From JAKIVR01 sp035933635 (GTDB taxonomy: Archaea > Thermoplasmatota > Thermoplasmata > Lutacidiplasmatales > UBA184), in assembly GCA_035933635.1 (NCBI GenBank), contig DASYYY010000038.1, forward strand, positions 1 through 64,000: DNA of 64,000 bases, given 5' to 3'. Shown in pieces: positions 41,054-50,634 of this stretch (the first letter of the stretch is position 1; the number at the start of each line of letters is the position of its first letter). The translations under genes and the position numbers were made by a program. The notes under the pieces were generated by a model. That model saw nothing but the letters and a program-made list of their open reading frames with translations. It searched no databases and was not told the DNA's origin.

Positions 41054-42967
41054 GTGGGGAGCGCGTCGGTCCACGTTCGGTTCCCGGATTCCTCCTCGGC
41101 GGAGTTTCCCGCCGACCTCGATGCCGGTGCGATCCTCTCCCGGTGGCGCTCCGAGGCGACCGGGACTCTCGCTGCGCGGCTCGACGGACACCCCATCGAC
41201 CTGTCGCGACCCATCACCGCCGACGGCTCGCTCGCGCCGTTGACCTTCGACGACCGGGCGGGCAAAGAGGTGCTGCATCACTCCGCCGCACACATCGTGG
41301 CCAAGGCCGTGATGGCCGTCGTACCCGAGGCCCGACCGACCGTCGGGCCCGGCACGGAGGAGGGATTCCACTACGACTTCGACATGCGACCGTTGGTCCC
41401 CGACGACCTCGATCGGATCCGCGCGAAGGTGCGCGCGATCGTAGAGGCGGACGAGCCGTTCCGTCGGGAGGTTCTCTCACGGGACCGCGCGCTCGAACTG
41501 TTCCGCGACAATCCGCACAAGCAGCAGTACATCGCGGCCGCACCCGCGACCGAGGAGATCTCGGTCTATCGAACGGGGGACTGGCCGGACCTCTGCCGGG
41601 GACCCCACGTGCCCAGCACCCGTTGGCTCCGCGGTATCCACCTGCTGGGATTCTCCGGCGTCACCCAGGGGGGCGCGCCGGACGGGCTCCCGTTGCAGCG
41701 CATCCGGGGCGTCGCCTTCCCCACCGCTCCGGAGCTCGAGCAGTACCTGAAGCTCCGGCGGGAGGCCGAGCACCGCGACCACCGCGTGCTGGGTCCCCGG
41801 CTCGAGCTGTTCACCTTCGTCGACGAGGCGCCCGGATTTCCGTTCTGGCTTCCCAAAGGCATGATCGTGCTCCGGGAGCTCGAGGCGTTCGTCTCCGAAC
41901 ACCTGCACGAGGCCTCCTACGAGGAGATCCGGACCCCGCTCATGTTCGCCGCCTCGGTCTTCCAGACCAGCGGCCACTGGGAACACTACCGGGAGGACAT
42001 GTTCCTCACCTCGATCGACGACCGCCCGTACGGGATCAAGCCGATGAACTGCCCTGGGGCGATGCTGGTGTTCCGCTCGCGCTCGCGCAGCTACCGAGAG
42101 CTGCCCCTGCGTCTGGCCGAGTGGGCGCCGCTCCACCGCCTCGAGGCGAGCGGGACGATCCACGGCATGACCCGGGTCCGCGAGTTCATCCAGGACGACG
42201 CCCACATCTTCCTGACCGAGGAGCAGATCGGCGCCGAGGTCCGAACCCTGCTCGCCTGGATCGACCGGGCGTTCTCGACCTTCCACCTGACCTGGAGCTA
42301 CGAGCTCTCCACCCGCCCGGAGAAGTTCCTCGGACGGATCGAGGACTGGGACCGCGCCGAAGCGACGTTGCGGTCGGTGCTCGACGCCTCGGGCGTCGCC
42401 TACCGGGTCTCCCTCGGCGAAGGCGCGTTCTACGGGCCGAAGATCGACCTCCACATCCGCGACAGCCTCGGCCGCTCCTGGCAGACCGGGACGATCCAGG
42501 TCGACTACCAGCAGCCCGAGCGGTTCGGGCTACAGTATCAGGGCGCGGACGGCACGATGCACACCCCGATCGTGGTCCACCGGACCATCCTGGGGAGCTT
42601 CGAGCGGTTCCTGGGGATCCTCCTCGAACATACCAACGGACGGCTGCCGCCGTGGCTGGCCCCGATCCAGGTGCGGGTCCTCCCCATCGCGGACCGGCAC
42701 CAGGCCGAGGTGGATCGCCTGGTGGGCGAACTCAAGGCGGCCGGCCTCCGCGCCGACGCGCGCGGGGCCGAGGAGACCATCTCCAAGCGTATCCGGGCCG
42801 GGGAGCTCGAGAAGATACCCTACCTCGCGGTCATCGGCGACGCCGAGCTCGATTCGCACACGGTCACGGTCCGGGTCCACGGGGACAAGCAGCCGCGCAA
42901 GCTCGCGCCGGCCGACCTGGTCACGCTCGTGAAGGACCGGATCGCCTCGCGCGCCTACGAGCCGTAG
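41054..42967 (+). CDS. thrS: Threonyl-tRNA synthetase, bacterial-type architecture
   Basis: A 637-residue cytosolic enzyme charging tRNA-Thr. Domains in order: TGS at residues 1-62; N2 editing domain with HxxxH (HHSAAH, near H75) and CRGPH near 181, which remove mischarged serine; class II catalytic core with zinc ligands in MNCPGA and VHRTILGS; C-terminal anticodon domain (VRVLPIADRHQAEVDRL). The N2-type editing module is the bacterial arrangement; many archaea instead use a different editing domain, so acquisition from bacteria is plausible. GTG 41054 is chosen because the TGS strand starts there and TTTAGTG lies 36-42 nt upstream; the frame is open from TTG 40958. Confidence 0.93.
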   Translation: MGSASVHVRFPDSSSAEFPADLDAGAILSRWRSEATGTLAARLDGHPIDLSRPITADGSLAPLTFDDRAGKEVLHHSAAHIVAKAVMAVVPEARPTVGPGTEEGFHYDFDMRPLVPDDLDRIRAKVRAIVEADEPFRREVLSRDRALELFRDNPHKQQYIAAAPATEEISVYRTGDWPDLCRGPHVPSTRWLRGIHLLGFSGVTQGGAPDGLPLQRIRGVAFPTAPELEQYLKLRREAEHRDHRVLGPRLELFTFVDEAPGFPFWLPKGMIVLRELEAFVSEHLHEASYEEIRTPLMFAASVFQTSGHWEHYREDMFLTSIDDRPYGIKPMNCPGAMLVFRSRSRSYRELPLRLAEWAPLHRLEASGTIHGMTRVREFIQDDAHIFLTEEQIGAEVRTLLAWIDRAFSTFHLTWSYELSTRPEKFLGRIEDWDRAEATLRSVLDASGVAYRVSLGEGAFYGPKIDLHIRDSLGRSWQTGTIQVDYQQPERFGLQYQGADGTMHTPIVVHRTILGSFERFLGILLEHTNGRLPPWLAPIQVRVLPIADRHQAEVDRLVGELKAAGLRADARGAEETISKRIRAGELEKIPYLAVIGDAELDSHTVTVRVHGDKQPRKLAPADLVTLVKDRIASRAYEP

Positions 42968-42971
42968 CCGG

Positions 42972-43190
42972 CTATCCGGTCGAGTAGGACGAGCCGCGGG
43001 ACCTTCCCCGCAGCGCGATCCGCCGAGCGTCCGCGAGGATCTGGTCCAGCTGGGCGGAATCCAGATGGTGAACATCGCGCAGGTGGGAACGGAGCCGGTT
43101 GAGGTCGATGAACCGACCGCAGAGGGCGCAGCCGCTCCGGGCGCGCCGGCGGGGAACGCCCTCGCGCTCGCGCGGCGATAGCGACTGCAT
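42972..43190 (-). CDS. C2H2 zinc-finger miniprotein
   Basis: A 72-residue basic protein with one finger: C21-x2-C24 (CALCGRF), then H36 and H41/H42 (RLRSHLRDVHHL), followed by LDSAQLDQILADARRIALRG. Such small zinc proteins are common in archaea and may bind nucleic acid or protein. Convergent with thrS, only 4 nt after its stop. GTCTATAAGG at about 43223-43232 is a fair promoter, leaving a short leader. Confidence 0.7.
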   Translation of the reverse strand: MQSLSPREREGVPRRRARSGCALCGRFIDLNRLRSHLRDVHHLDSAQLDQILADARRIALRGRSRGSSYSTG

Positions 43191-43345
43191 CGTGCCCGAG
43201 GTATCAACCGGGTCCGCTCCCTTATAGACACCGACGGTCCAAACGACCCGCCGGCCGCGCCCCGACGAGAGCGGGGAGTTCGCGCCCCCGAAGAACTTAA
43301 GAGCGGTCCTTGGACGCGGAGCCGATTCGCAGAGGGCGTTCGCGC

Positions 43346-45478
43346 ATGGTCTCCCTACCGCTCGAGCTCGAGATCCTGGTGGTCGTCTCTGCCCTGGTCG
43401 GACTCGTCTACGCCGGTCTCCAGACCATCTTCCTCCTCCGCGAGGACGAAGGGACGGACCGGATGAAGGAGATCTCCCTCGCCATCCGGGAGGGCGCGGT
43501 GGCCTTCCTACGCCGAGAGTATACCGCCGTCCTGGCCGTCGGCATCGCGCTCGCGATCGTGATCTTCGTGGCGTTCTACAACGCCGGGAGCGCCTCGGGC
43601 GTTGCGAGCTGGCAGCTCTCGATTGGGTTCATCCTCGGCGCCGCCGGGAGCGCCCTCGCGGGGGCCGCCGGGATGCTGGTCTCGGTCCGGGCCAACGTGC
43701 GGACCGCCGCCCACGCCCGGGGCGGCAATCTGGCCGCGACGATGCGGTACGCCTTCCTCGGTGGGTCGGTCACCGGCCTGTCGGTCGCGGGCCTGGCGCT
43801 GCTCGAGCTCGTCGGAGTGTACGTCTGGTTCGGTGGGAACGTCCTAGCGATGGTGGGGCTGCTGTTCGGCGCCTCGCTCATGAGCCTGTTCGCCCGCGTC
43901 GGCGGGGGCATCTACACCAAGGGCGCCGACGTGGGCGCCGACCTCGTCGGCAAGGTCGAGGCCGGGATTCCCGAGGACGACCCGCGCAACCCCGCGGTCA
44001 TCGCCGACAACGTGGGAGACAACGTCGGCGATTGCGCCGGCATGGCGGCCGACCTGTTCGAGACCTACGTCGTCACCGCGATGAGCGCGATGCTGCTCGC
44101 CCACTTCATCCCCGGCGTCGCCGGCACCTTCAGCGTCGGGGCCGAGATCCCGGTCCTCTACCCGCTCGTGGTCTGCGGCTGGGCGATCTTCGCCACGCTG
44201 CTCGGGATCATGGCGGTCCGGATGCGGCCGGGCGGTTCGATCATGGGCGCCCTCTACCAGGGGCTCGCCGTGACTACCGCGGTCGGGATCGTCGGTCTCT
44301 ACCTGATCGATTACTATCTCATGGGCGGCAGCACCGGGATCTTCGTCGCGACGGTGCTCGGGCTCGTCGTCATGGTCCTCATCGTGCTCATCACCGATTA
44401 CTACACCAGCTCGAGCTATTCGCCTGTCCGGCGCATCGCTGCCTCCTCGGAGGCCGGGGCCGGCCCGACGGTCATCACGGGCCTGAGCGTGGGGCTCGAG
44501 TCGGTCTTCCTCCCCGGGCTGGTCCTGGTCGCCGCCGCCCTCGGCTCCTACGAAGCGGTCGGGGCGATGGGCACCGGGGGTTGGATGCACCCCGACGCCG
44601 GCCTCGGCCTGTACGGGATCGGGTTGGCCGCCGCGAGCATGCTCGCGGTGACCGGCATGATCATCGCTATCGACTCCTTTGGGCCGATCACCGACAACGC
44701 CGGCGGCATCGCCGAGATGGCCCAGCTGCCTCCCGAGGCCCGCGCCGTGACCGACCCACTGGACGCGGTCGGGAACACGACGAAGGCGGTCACCAAGGGC
44801 TACGCGATCGGCTCGGCCGTCCTCGCTGCGCTCGCCCTGTTCGCGGCCTACACCTTCGCGGTCCAGAGCCAGGTCGGAACCTCCGCGGCCTCGCTCACCT
44901 CGAAGCTCGCCATCTCCAACCCCCTCGTCGTCGCAGGGCTGGTCATCGGCGGCATCCTGCCGTTCTTCTTCACCTCGTTCCTGATGAACGCCGTCGGCGT
45001 CGCCGCGCAGTCGATCGTCTTCGAGGTCCGGCGTCAGTTCAAGGAGATCCCGGGCATTCTCGCGGGCACGGGGAAGCCCGAGTACGGCAAGTGCGTCGAC
45101 ATCGTCACGGTCACCGCGCTCCGCCAGTTGGCGGTCCCGGCGGCGATCGCCGTCATCACCCCGGTGGCGGTCGGTTTCCTCCTCGGCCCCATCGCCCTGG
45201 CCGGCGTCCTATTGGGGGTCATCTTGACGGGCTTCCCGCTCGCACTGACGATGACCACGGGCGGGGGCGCTTGGGACAACGGCAAGAAGTACATCGAGAT
45301 GGGCCACTTCGGCGGCAAGCACTCCGACGCACACAAGGCCGCGGTCGTGGGTGACACGGTCGGGGACGCGACCAAGGATACGGCCGGGCCGGCGATCAAC
45401 CCGCTGATCAAGGTCGTGAACACGATCTCGATCCTGTTCGTGGCGCTGATCGTCGCGCACACATTGATCCCGTTCTAG
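43346..45478 (+). CDS. hppA: Membrane-bound proton-translocating pyrophosphatase
   Basis: A 710-residue integral membrane enzyme with about 16 helices coupling pyrophosphate hydrolysis to proton export. Catalytic motifs: GADVGADLVGKVE, DNVGDNVGDCAGMAADLFE, and the C-terminal DTVGDATKDTAGPAINPLIK. The GNTTKAVTKG stretch carries Lys at the position that separates K+-independent from K+-dependent enzymes (the latter have Ala), so this should be a K+-independent H+ pump. The ATG at 43346 begins a normal first helix; ACTTAAGA at 43295-43302 is the likely TATA box, leaving a short leader. It stands alone, divergent from the zinc-finger gene. Confidence 0.96.
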   Translation: MVSLPLELEILVVVSALVGLVYAGLQTIFLLREDEGTDRMKEISLAIREGAVAFLRREYTAVLAVGIALAIVIFVAFYNAGSASGVASWQLSIGFILGAAGSALAGAAGMLVSVRANVRTAAHARGGNLAATMRYAFLGGSVTGLSVAGLALLELVGVYVWFGGNVLAMVGLLFGASLMSLFARVGGGIYTKGADVGADLVGKVEAGIPEDDPRNPAVIADNVGDNVGDCAGMAADLFETYVVTAMSAMLLAHFIPGVAGTFSVGAEIPVLYPLVVCGWAIFATLLGIMAVRMRPGGSIMGALYQGLAVTTAVGIVGLYLIDYYLMGGSTGIFVATVLGLVVMVLIVLITDYYTSSSYSPVRRIAASSEAGAGPTVITGLSVGLESVFLPGLVLVAAALGSYEAVGAMGTGGWMHPDAGLGLYGIGLAAASMLAVTGMIIAIDSFGPITDNAGGIAEMAQLPPEARAVTDPLDAVGNTTKAVTKGYAIGSAVLAALALFAAYTFAVQSQVGTSAASLTSKLAISNPLVVAGLVIGGILPFFFTSFLMNAVGVAAQSIVFEVRRQFKEIPGILAGTGKPEYGKCVDIVTVTALRQLAVPAAIAVITPVAVGFLLGPIALAGVLLGVILTGFPLALTMTTGGGAWDNGKKYIEMGHFGGKHSDAHKAAVVGDTVGDATKDTAGPAINPLIKVVNTISILFVALIVAHTLIPF

Positions 45479-45628
45479 CGTGGTACTCACCCCTGATTCG
45501 ACAAGCGCCCGGATCGGGCCGGGCGGAGCCCGGGGAAGTCCTCGGCAGCGCAGCGCAACCCGTTCTACGCTCGGCGCTCGTCGCCCGATGACGCACCCGG
45601 TGAACCCGGGCGGAGGCTCGCGCCCGTC

Positions 45629-46108
45629 TCAGGCGTAGTGGCTCATGGTCGAGCGGTCCTTCTTTGAGTCATCCTTGGACTGGCCGCGCTCGGAGGCCTT
45701 GCGCTCCCGCTCGCACTCCTCTTCAGAAACCCACTCGAACTTCAGGTCCTCTGGGTGGTCGTGGGCGATGAACGCCCCCGCCTCGAAGGCGGAACTGACC
45801 AGGTCGTCGACGTTGTCCGGCTCGGTCCCCTCAAGCCGACCGGCGAGCCGCCAGTACCAGTCCGGCGCCTTGCCGGCGGCCTGGAGGTATTCCGTGATGA
45901 GGTCGAGGACGGAGCCGTGGTGGTCCGCGAGCCGGACGTGGAGGTGCTTGTGGTCGGTCTCCTTGGCGTCGGTCTCGGGAGTGGACGTGGACACGAGGAC
46001 CGATGCCGCGGTCGGTTCATAACGGCTCGCGGCAGGACGGGCGGCGACCGCATCCTTCGACGGCCGATCTCGCGCCCGGCTACCACCGGCCGCCTCCGTG
46101 GTCGCCAT
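45629..46108 (-). CDS. Protein of unknown function
   Basis: A 159-residue protein. The first ~55 residues are low-complexity and charged. The core (HKHLHVRLADHHGSVLDLITEYLQAAGKAPDWYWRLAGRLEG, broken here by sense) looks like a compact alpha/beta domain. The C-terminus (SEEECERERKASERGQSKDDSKKDRS) is a highly charged helix. No family recognised. ATG 46108 follows GGGGGTGGGCAAGG. Divergent from the proline-rich gene ahead of mre11. Confidence 0.6.
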   Translation of the reverse strand: MATTEAAGGSRARDRPSKDAVAARPAASRYEPTAASVLVSTSTPETDAKETDHKHLHVRLADHHGSVLDLITEYLQAAGKAPDWYWRLAGRLEGTEPDNVDDLVSSAFEAGAFIAHDHPEDLKFEWVSEEECERERKASERGQSKDDSKKDRSTMSHYA

Positions 46109-46162
46109 GCCTTGCCCACCCCCGAGGTTTGAAGAGGCCGATGGCCGTCGGGGAGCTGATCC

Positions 46163-46630
46163 GTGTACGACGGTTCGGACGCCACGGCACCACCTCCGCC
46201 GCCCCCCCAGATCGCTCCGAGCCCGGCGACCGCTCCTTCGCCGGGGACCGCCCCCTCGCCCGCTCGGTACGCCTACCTGGTGGGCCGGTTGCGCGGCCGC
46301 CAGATCACGATGGAAGAGGCCACCGAACTGTTCGAGCTGCAGCAACAGATGGTCCTCCGGGCGCGTATGGCGGCGATCGCCGTGGCCTCACCGGCACCGT
46401 CCGGCCCGGCACCCCCGCGACCGGCTTCTGCGACCGGCACCCCGGCCCCCGGCGCGTCGAACCTCGTGGTCTCGGAAGATGCCCTGTGGGAGTCCCTTCC
46501 CGCGCTCGCCGGAGCGTTGGGCATTTTCGCCGCGCTGCTGAAACGGGCTCAATCCGGCTCGGGCGATGCCCCGCCGTCGTCGGCACGCCCGGCGTCGGGC
46601 CGCGGCTCGCCCCCGCCTGCCTCGCGGTAG
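46163..46630 (+). CDS. Proline-rich small protein, first gene of the mre11-rad50 operon
   Basis: A 155-residue protein with Pro/Ala-rich ends and two plausible helical stretches: YAYLVGRLRGRQITMEEATELFELQQQMVLRARMAAIAV and SEDALWESLPALAGALGIFAALLK (each broken by sense). No family recognised. The promoter CGAGGTTTGAAG at about 46123-46134 matches the CGAGGTTTA motif of other genes. GTG start. Only 8 nt separate its stop from mre11, so it is co-transcribed and may be an accessory factor of the nuclease complex; the link is by position only. Confidence 0.6.
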   Translation: MYDGSDATAPPPPPPQIAPSPATAPSPGTAPSPARYAYLVGRLRGRQITMEEATELFELQQQMVLRARMAAIAVASPAPSGPAPPRPASATGTPAPGASNLVVSEDALWESLPALAGALGIFAALLKRAQSGSGDAPPSSARPASGRGSPPPASR

Positions 46631-46638
46631 GAGCCGGG

Positions 46639-47928
46639 ATGGCTCGGGCATCGTTCGTCTTCGGCCATCTCGCCGACGCCCACGTCGGAGCCTGGCCGAG
46701 GGACCCGGCCGTCCGTGAGGCGCTCCGCAAGAGCGTGTTGCGGGCCCTCGACGTGGTCGAGGAGCGAGGGTGCGAGTTCCTGTTGATCTCGGGCGACCTG
46801 TTCCACACCCCGGTTCCCGAACCGGCGGAGGTCGCCCCGATCGCCTCGGCGCTCCGACGGCTCGTCGACTCCGGACGACGCGTCTACGTGATCTACGGCT
46901 CGCACGACTACATCGCGCACCGGACGAGCTGGCTCGACGTGCTGGCCGAGACCGGCATCTTCCTGCGCGCCGCGCCCGAACCGGTCCACGAGGAAGGCGC
47001 CCGATTCACCTTGGGCTACCACGTCGACCCGCCGACGGGGGCGGTCATCGCGGGGATCTCCGGGCGCTCCCACGGCCTCGACGCCGGCGTCTTCCGCGGG
47101 ATCGACTCCGAGCGATTCCGGGCCGAGCCGGGCTTCCACATCTTCCAATTCCACGCCGCGGTGCGCGAGTACCTCCCCGAGGTGCTGCGACCCCATATCG
47201 CCGGCATCTCGCGCGACGACCTCCCCGGGGGCTGCGACTACTACGCGGGGGGCCACATCCATCAGAGCTACGTCGGCGAGGGACCGGACGGCGGGCTGCT
47301 GGTCAACCCCGGGGCCGTCTTCGGAACCAGCGTCACCGACGTCGCGTGGGCCTCGGTGCCCGACCACCGGGCCGGGCTCGCGATCGTCACGGTCCGCGAC
47401 GGGCGTCCGAGCGTCGAGCACGTCCCGACCGCGCCCCGCGAGCTCGTGCGCGTCGTCGAGGTCAACGTCGACGGGCGGACTCCCGAGCAGGCGCGAGAGC
47501 TCCTTGCCGAGGAGGTCCGTGCGGCATCGGCACCCGGTGCGCTCCTGTTCCCCAAGCTCCGGGGGACATTGGCCGAGGGGGGCCCCCGGACGCTCGGCCT
47601 CAAGGAGGCGACCGAGGGGCTCGAGGCCACCGGCGCCGCCGGGGTCCATTGGGACCTGCACGAGGTCGTCCATGCCGAGGCGGCCAATCCGGATGCGGGT
47701 CGCCCGGAATCGGAGATCGAGGCCGATGTGCTCCGCCAGCTCGCCGAACGTGCCCCCGAGGGGCTTGCCGACCTTCACGGGCCGGAGGGCCAGGCGAGAC
47801 TCGGCGAGCTCCTGCGCGCGCTCGGGGTGCCCCGCGGCGAGGGGGAGGCCCGGCTCGATTACGTCCACGCGCGCGTCGATGCCGGACTGCGGATCCTGAA
47901 CGTGCGTGGCCGGCCGATCACCCCGTAG
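46639..47928 (+). CDS. mre11: Mre11 double-strand-break nuclease
   Basis: A 429-residue metallophosphoesterase acting with Rad50 in DNA end processing. Motifs: LADAHVG (Asp-x-His), GDLFH, YGSHDY, FQFHAA and GGHIHQ, the five metal-binding/catalytic blocks in order. In block three the usual GNHD/E reads GSHD, so the Asn ligand is Ser. The C-terminal third is the capping/Rad50-binding part. The ATG follows GGAGCCGGG; the frame is open further upstream over the proline-rich gene. rad50 begins 6 nt after its stop. Confidence 0.92.
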   Translation: MARASFVFGHLADAHVGAWPRDPAVREALRKSVLRALDVVEERGCEFLLISGDLFHTPVPEPAEVAPIASALRRLVDSGRRVYVIYGSHDYIAHRTSWLDVLAETGIFLRAAPEPVHEEGARFTLGYHVDPPTGAVIAGISGRSHGLDAGVFRGIDSERFRAEPGFHIFQFHAAVREYLPEVLRPHIAGISRDDLPGGCDYYAGGHIHQSYVGEGPDGGLLVNPGAVFGTSVTDVAWASVPDHRAGLAIVTVRDGRPSVEHVPTAPRELVRVVEVNVDGRTPEQARELLAEEVRAASAPGALLFPKLRGTLAEGGPRTLGLKEATEGLEATGAAGVHWDLHEVVHAEAANPDAGRPESEIEADVLRQLAERAPEGLADLHGPEGQARLGELLRALGVPRGEGEARLDYVHARVDAGLRILNVRGRPITP

Positions 47929-47934
47929 CGGACC

Positions 47935-50634
47935 ATGCTCGTTCGAAGCGTCGCGGTCCGCAACGTCCGTTCGTACACCTCGGCGACGCTGAGGTTGGGG
48001 GAGGGGATCACCCTCCTGACGGGCGACGTGGGTTCCGGGAAGACCTCGCTCCTCCACGCCATCGAGATGGCGCTGTTCGGCTTCGCCGAGGTCGAGCCCG
48101 CCTTCCTCGTCCGACACCGGGCCCGCGACGCCGAGGTCAACCTCACCCTGGGCGAGGCCGAGCACACCTACGAGCTCCGGCGCCGGTTCCGCCGCCGCAC
48201 GGTCCGGGGCAAGGAGTCGTTCGAGATCGAGGAGAGCTCCTTCGCCGCCGATGGACACCGAACCAAGTACTCCGCCACGGAGCTCCGGCAGCGGGCGATC
48301 GATCTGCTCGGGTTCCCGGACAATCCGAATCCCCACGCCCACTCCGACGTCTGGAGATGGGCGGTCTACATCCCCCAGGAGCGCATGCGCGAGGTGCTCG
48401 TCCAGCGTCCGCCCGAGCGGCTGGGGACGGTCCGCAAGGCGCTCGGCCTTGAGCAGTACCAGACGGCTGCGGAGAACGCCCAGGAGCTGGGGGCCGAGTT
48501 GCGTCGGATCGCCGAGGTCCACGAGGCGGCCGCCGAGCAGCTCCGCCCATGGACGGACGAGCTTCCCCGCTGGAGCGCGATCCGGGTGACCCGTAGCCGC
48601 GAGCTCGCCGAGCTGGAGGGGGAGGAACGGCGTCGACGGGAGACGGCCACCGCGGCCGACGAGGCCCGTCGTCGGGCCGAGGCGACCTTCGCCGAGCGAC
48701 AGTCGCTCGCCGCCGAGCTGGAACGGTGGGTGGCGGACTCGGCCGAGCGTCATGCGAAGTCCGTCGAACTGCAGACCCGAGAACGGGCGGCCCGCACCGA
48801 GGCCGAGCGGCTCCGTACCGGAGCGGCCGCGGCCGAGCATGAATCGGCTCAACTGGCCCGGGAGGGCGGCGATTCCGCACCGCTGCGCAGCCGATTGTCC
48901 GATCTGCGGGCCCGCACCAGAGAGTCCGAGCAGGTCGCGGTCGAGCTCGCCCAGATCGAGGCGATGCTCCGCGCGACCCGAGAAGCCGTGACCCAACTCG
49001 ACGAACGCGACGGCCGACTCGACACGGAGGAACAGGCGACTCGCACGGCGGTCCGGGAGGCGGAAGCGGCCGGTCCGCCCTTGGAACCCACGGCCCCGAC
49101 GCCCCGTAGCCTCGAGGAGATCGAGGCCGATCGAGCACAGCGGGAGACGGAGTTCCGAACTGCCGAATCCCAGCAGCTCCGCCTCGAACATGTCGCCGAG
49201 GATCTCCGGGGGCTCGTCCAGGCCGGCGTCTGTCCCCGCTGCCATCAGGCGGTCCGTCCGCAGGAGTTCGCCAGCCACCTCGAACAGGCAAAGACCGAGG
49301 CCGCACAGGCCCAGTCCGCCGCCACCGAGGCGAAGGCCGTGTTGCGGCGCGTGGAGGACGAGCGGGGCGCCCGCGAACGCTTCGAGCGCGCCCGGGACCG
49401 ATTCGTCGAGGTGGACAAGCGCCGTACTTCGGCACGGGGTCGTCTGGAGACGGTCAGCGCGGATCGGGCTAGGATCCGGACCGACCGCGCGGAACGAATT
49501 CGCGAGGTTGCTTCCTTGGAGCAGCGCTCAGGCGTTCTCGGTCCAGCGGCAGAACGGCGATCCGCCGAACTGTCCGCGTTGAAGGAGGTGGAAGCCCTCC
49601 TCGGCCGGTCCGAGGAGGCCGCGCGGCGTGCCGCCGACCGCTTGGAGGAGGCTCGCCGGCTCTCGGGCCGCGCCGAACTCGTCGATGAGCAGGCCGCCCG
49701 GGATGCCGCCGAGGGCGGACGACTGGAACGGGAGGCTCGCGCCCTGGCCGAACGAGCGGACCGTCGTCGCACGGAGTGGGCCGGTCGGCCGGACCCCGCG
49801 TCGGCGATCGCCCCCGCCCGGGAGGTGGCCGAAGCGGCACGGGCGGAGGTCGAGCGCGTCGTCGCACGCGTGGCGGCCACGCAGGCGGGCCTCGAGGAGG
49901 CGGACCGACGCATCATCGAGTCCGACCGGTCGGTGCGTATCCGGGCAGAGCGGATCGCGGAGGCCAACCAGTCACGGGCGCTGTCGGCGTGGCTCGCCCG
50001 CGAGTTCCGCGAGGGGCTGCTCGACCTCGAGCATCGCCGTCTCGCGCAGGCCCAGACCGAGTTCAATCGCGCCTTCGCCCGATACTTCCAGACCCTCGTC
50101 GAGGACCCGAACCTCGTGGCGCGCTGCGACCTCGCCTTCTCCCCGCTCGTGGAGATCGACGGCGACCCTACGCCGGCCGAAGCGCTGAGCGGCGGGGAAC
50201 GTACGGCACTGGCCTTGGCGTTCCGACTCGCGATGGGACGGGTCGTGCGGGGCGCGGGGCGGCTCCGACTGGAGACGCTGATCCTGGACGAGCCGACCGA
50301 CGGCTTCTCCCCCGAGCAGGTGCTCCGGATGGGTGAGCTCCTCGAGGAGCTTCGTATCCCTCAGGTACTGATTGTCTCGCACGAGGCCGCTCTGGCCGGG
50401 ATCGCCGACCATGTGGTTCGGGTGAGCAAGACCGGTGGTGCTTCCCAACTGTCCTACGGTCCGGGCGACCGGGAGGCGAGTGCGTCCGCTCCGGGGGATC
50501 CGAGCGGACCTTCGTCGCCTGTCGGACCGGCGGTACGGCGTCGGGTCCGTCGCCCGCCCCAGCTCACGCCAGATGACGGCGGAACTCCTCCGGACCCCAC
50601 GGCGGAAGCTCCGCCAGCCTCAGGTTCTCGCTGA
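47935..50634 (+). CDS. rad50: Rad50 ATPase
   Basis: An 899-residue SMC-like ATPase. Walker A GDVGSGKTS (about 31-39), a long antiparallel coiled coil of Glu/Arg/Ala-rich heptads interrupted by the zinc hook CPRC (C433, C436), then the ABC signature LSGGERTALALAF (about 750) and Walker B LILDEPTDGFS (about 780). A 60-residue Pro/Ser/Gly-rich tail follows the ATPase lobe, and its last 71 bases overlap the convergent aldo/keto reductase gene. Together with Mre11 it tethers and resects broken DNA ends. Confidence 0.95.
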   Translation: MLVRSVAVRNVRSYTSATLRLGEGITLLTGDVGSGKTSLLHAIEMALFGFAEVEPAFLVRHRARDAEVNLTLGEAEHTYELRRRFRRRTVRGKESFEIEESSFAADGHRTKYSATELRQRAIDLLGFPDNPNPHAHSDVWRWAVYIPQERMREVLVQRPPERLGTVRKALGLEQYQTAAENAQELGAELRRIAEVHEAAAEQLRPWTDELPRWSAIRVTRSRELAELEGEERRRRETATAADEARRRAEATFAERQSLAAELERWVADSAERHAKSVELQTRERAARTEAERLRTGAAAAEHESAQLAREGGDSAPLRSRLSDLRARTRESEQVAVELAQIEAMLRATREAVTQLDERDGRLDTEEQATRTAVREAEAAGPPLEPTAPTPRSLEEIEADRAQRETEFRTAESQQLRLEHVAEDLRGLVQAGVCPRCHQAVRPQEFASHLEQAKTEAAQAQSAATEAKAVLRRVEDERGARERFERARDRFVEVDKRRTSARGRLETVSADRARIRTDRAERIREVASLEQRSGVLGPAAERRSAELSALKEVEALLGRSEEAARRAADRLEEARRLSGRAELVDEQAARDAAEGGRLEREARALAERADRRRTEWAGRPDPASAIAPAREVAEAARAEVERVVARVAATQAGLEEADRRIIESDRSVRIRAERIAEANQSRALSAWLAREFREGLLDLEHRRLAQAQTEFNRAFARYFQTLVEDPNLVARCDLAFSPLVEIDGDPTPAEALSGGERTALALAFRLAMGRVVRGAGRLRLETLILDEPTDGFSPEQVLRMGELLEELRIPQVLIVSHEAALAGIADHVVRVSKTGGASQLSYGPGDREASASAPGDPSGPSSPVGPAVRRRVRRPPQLTPDDGGTPPDPTAEAPPASGSR

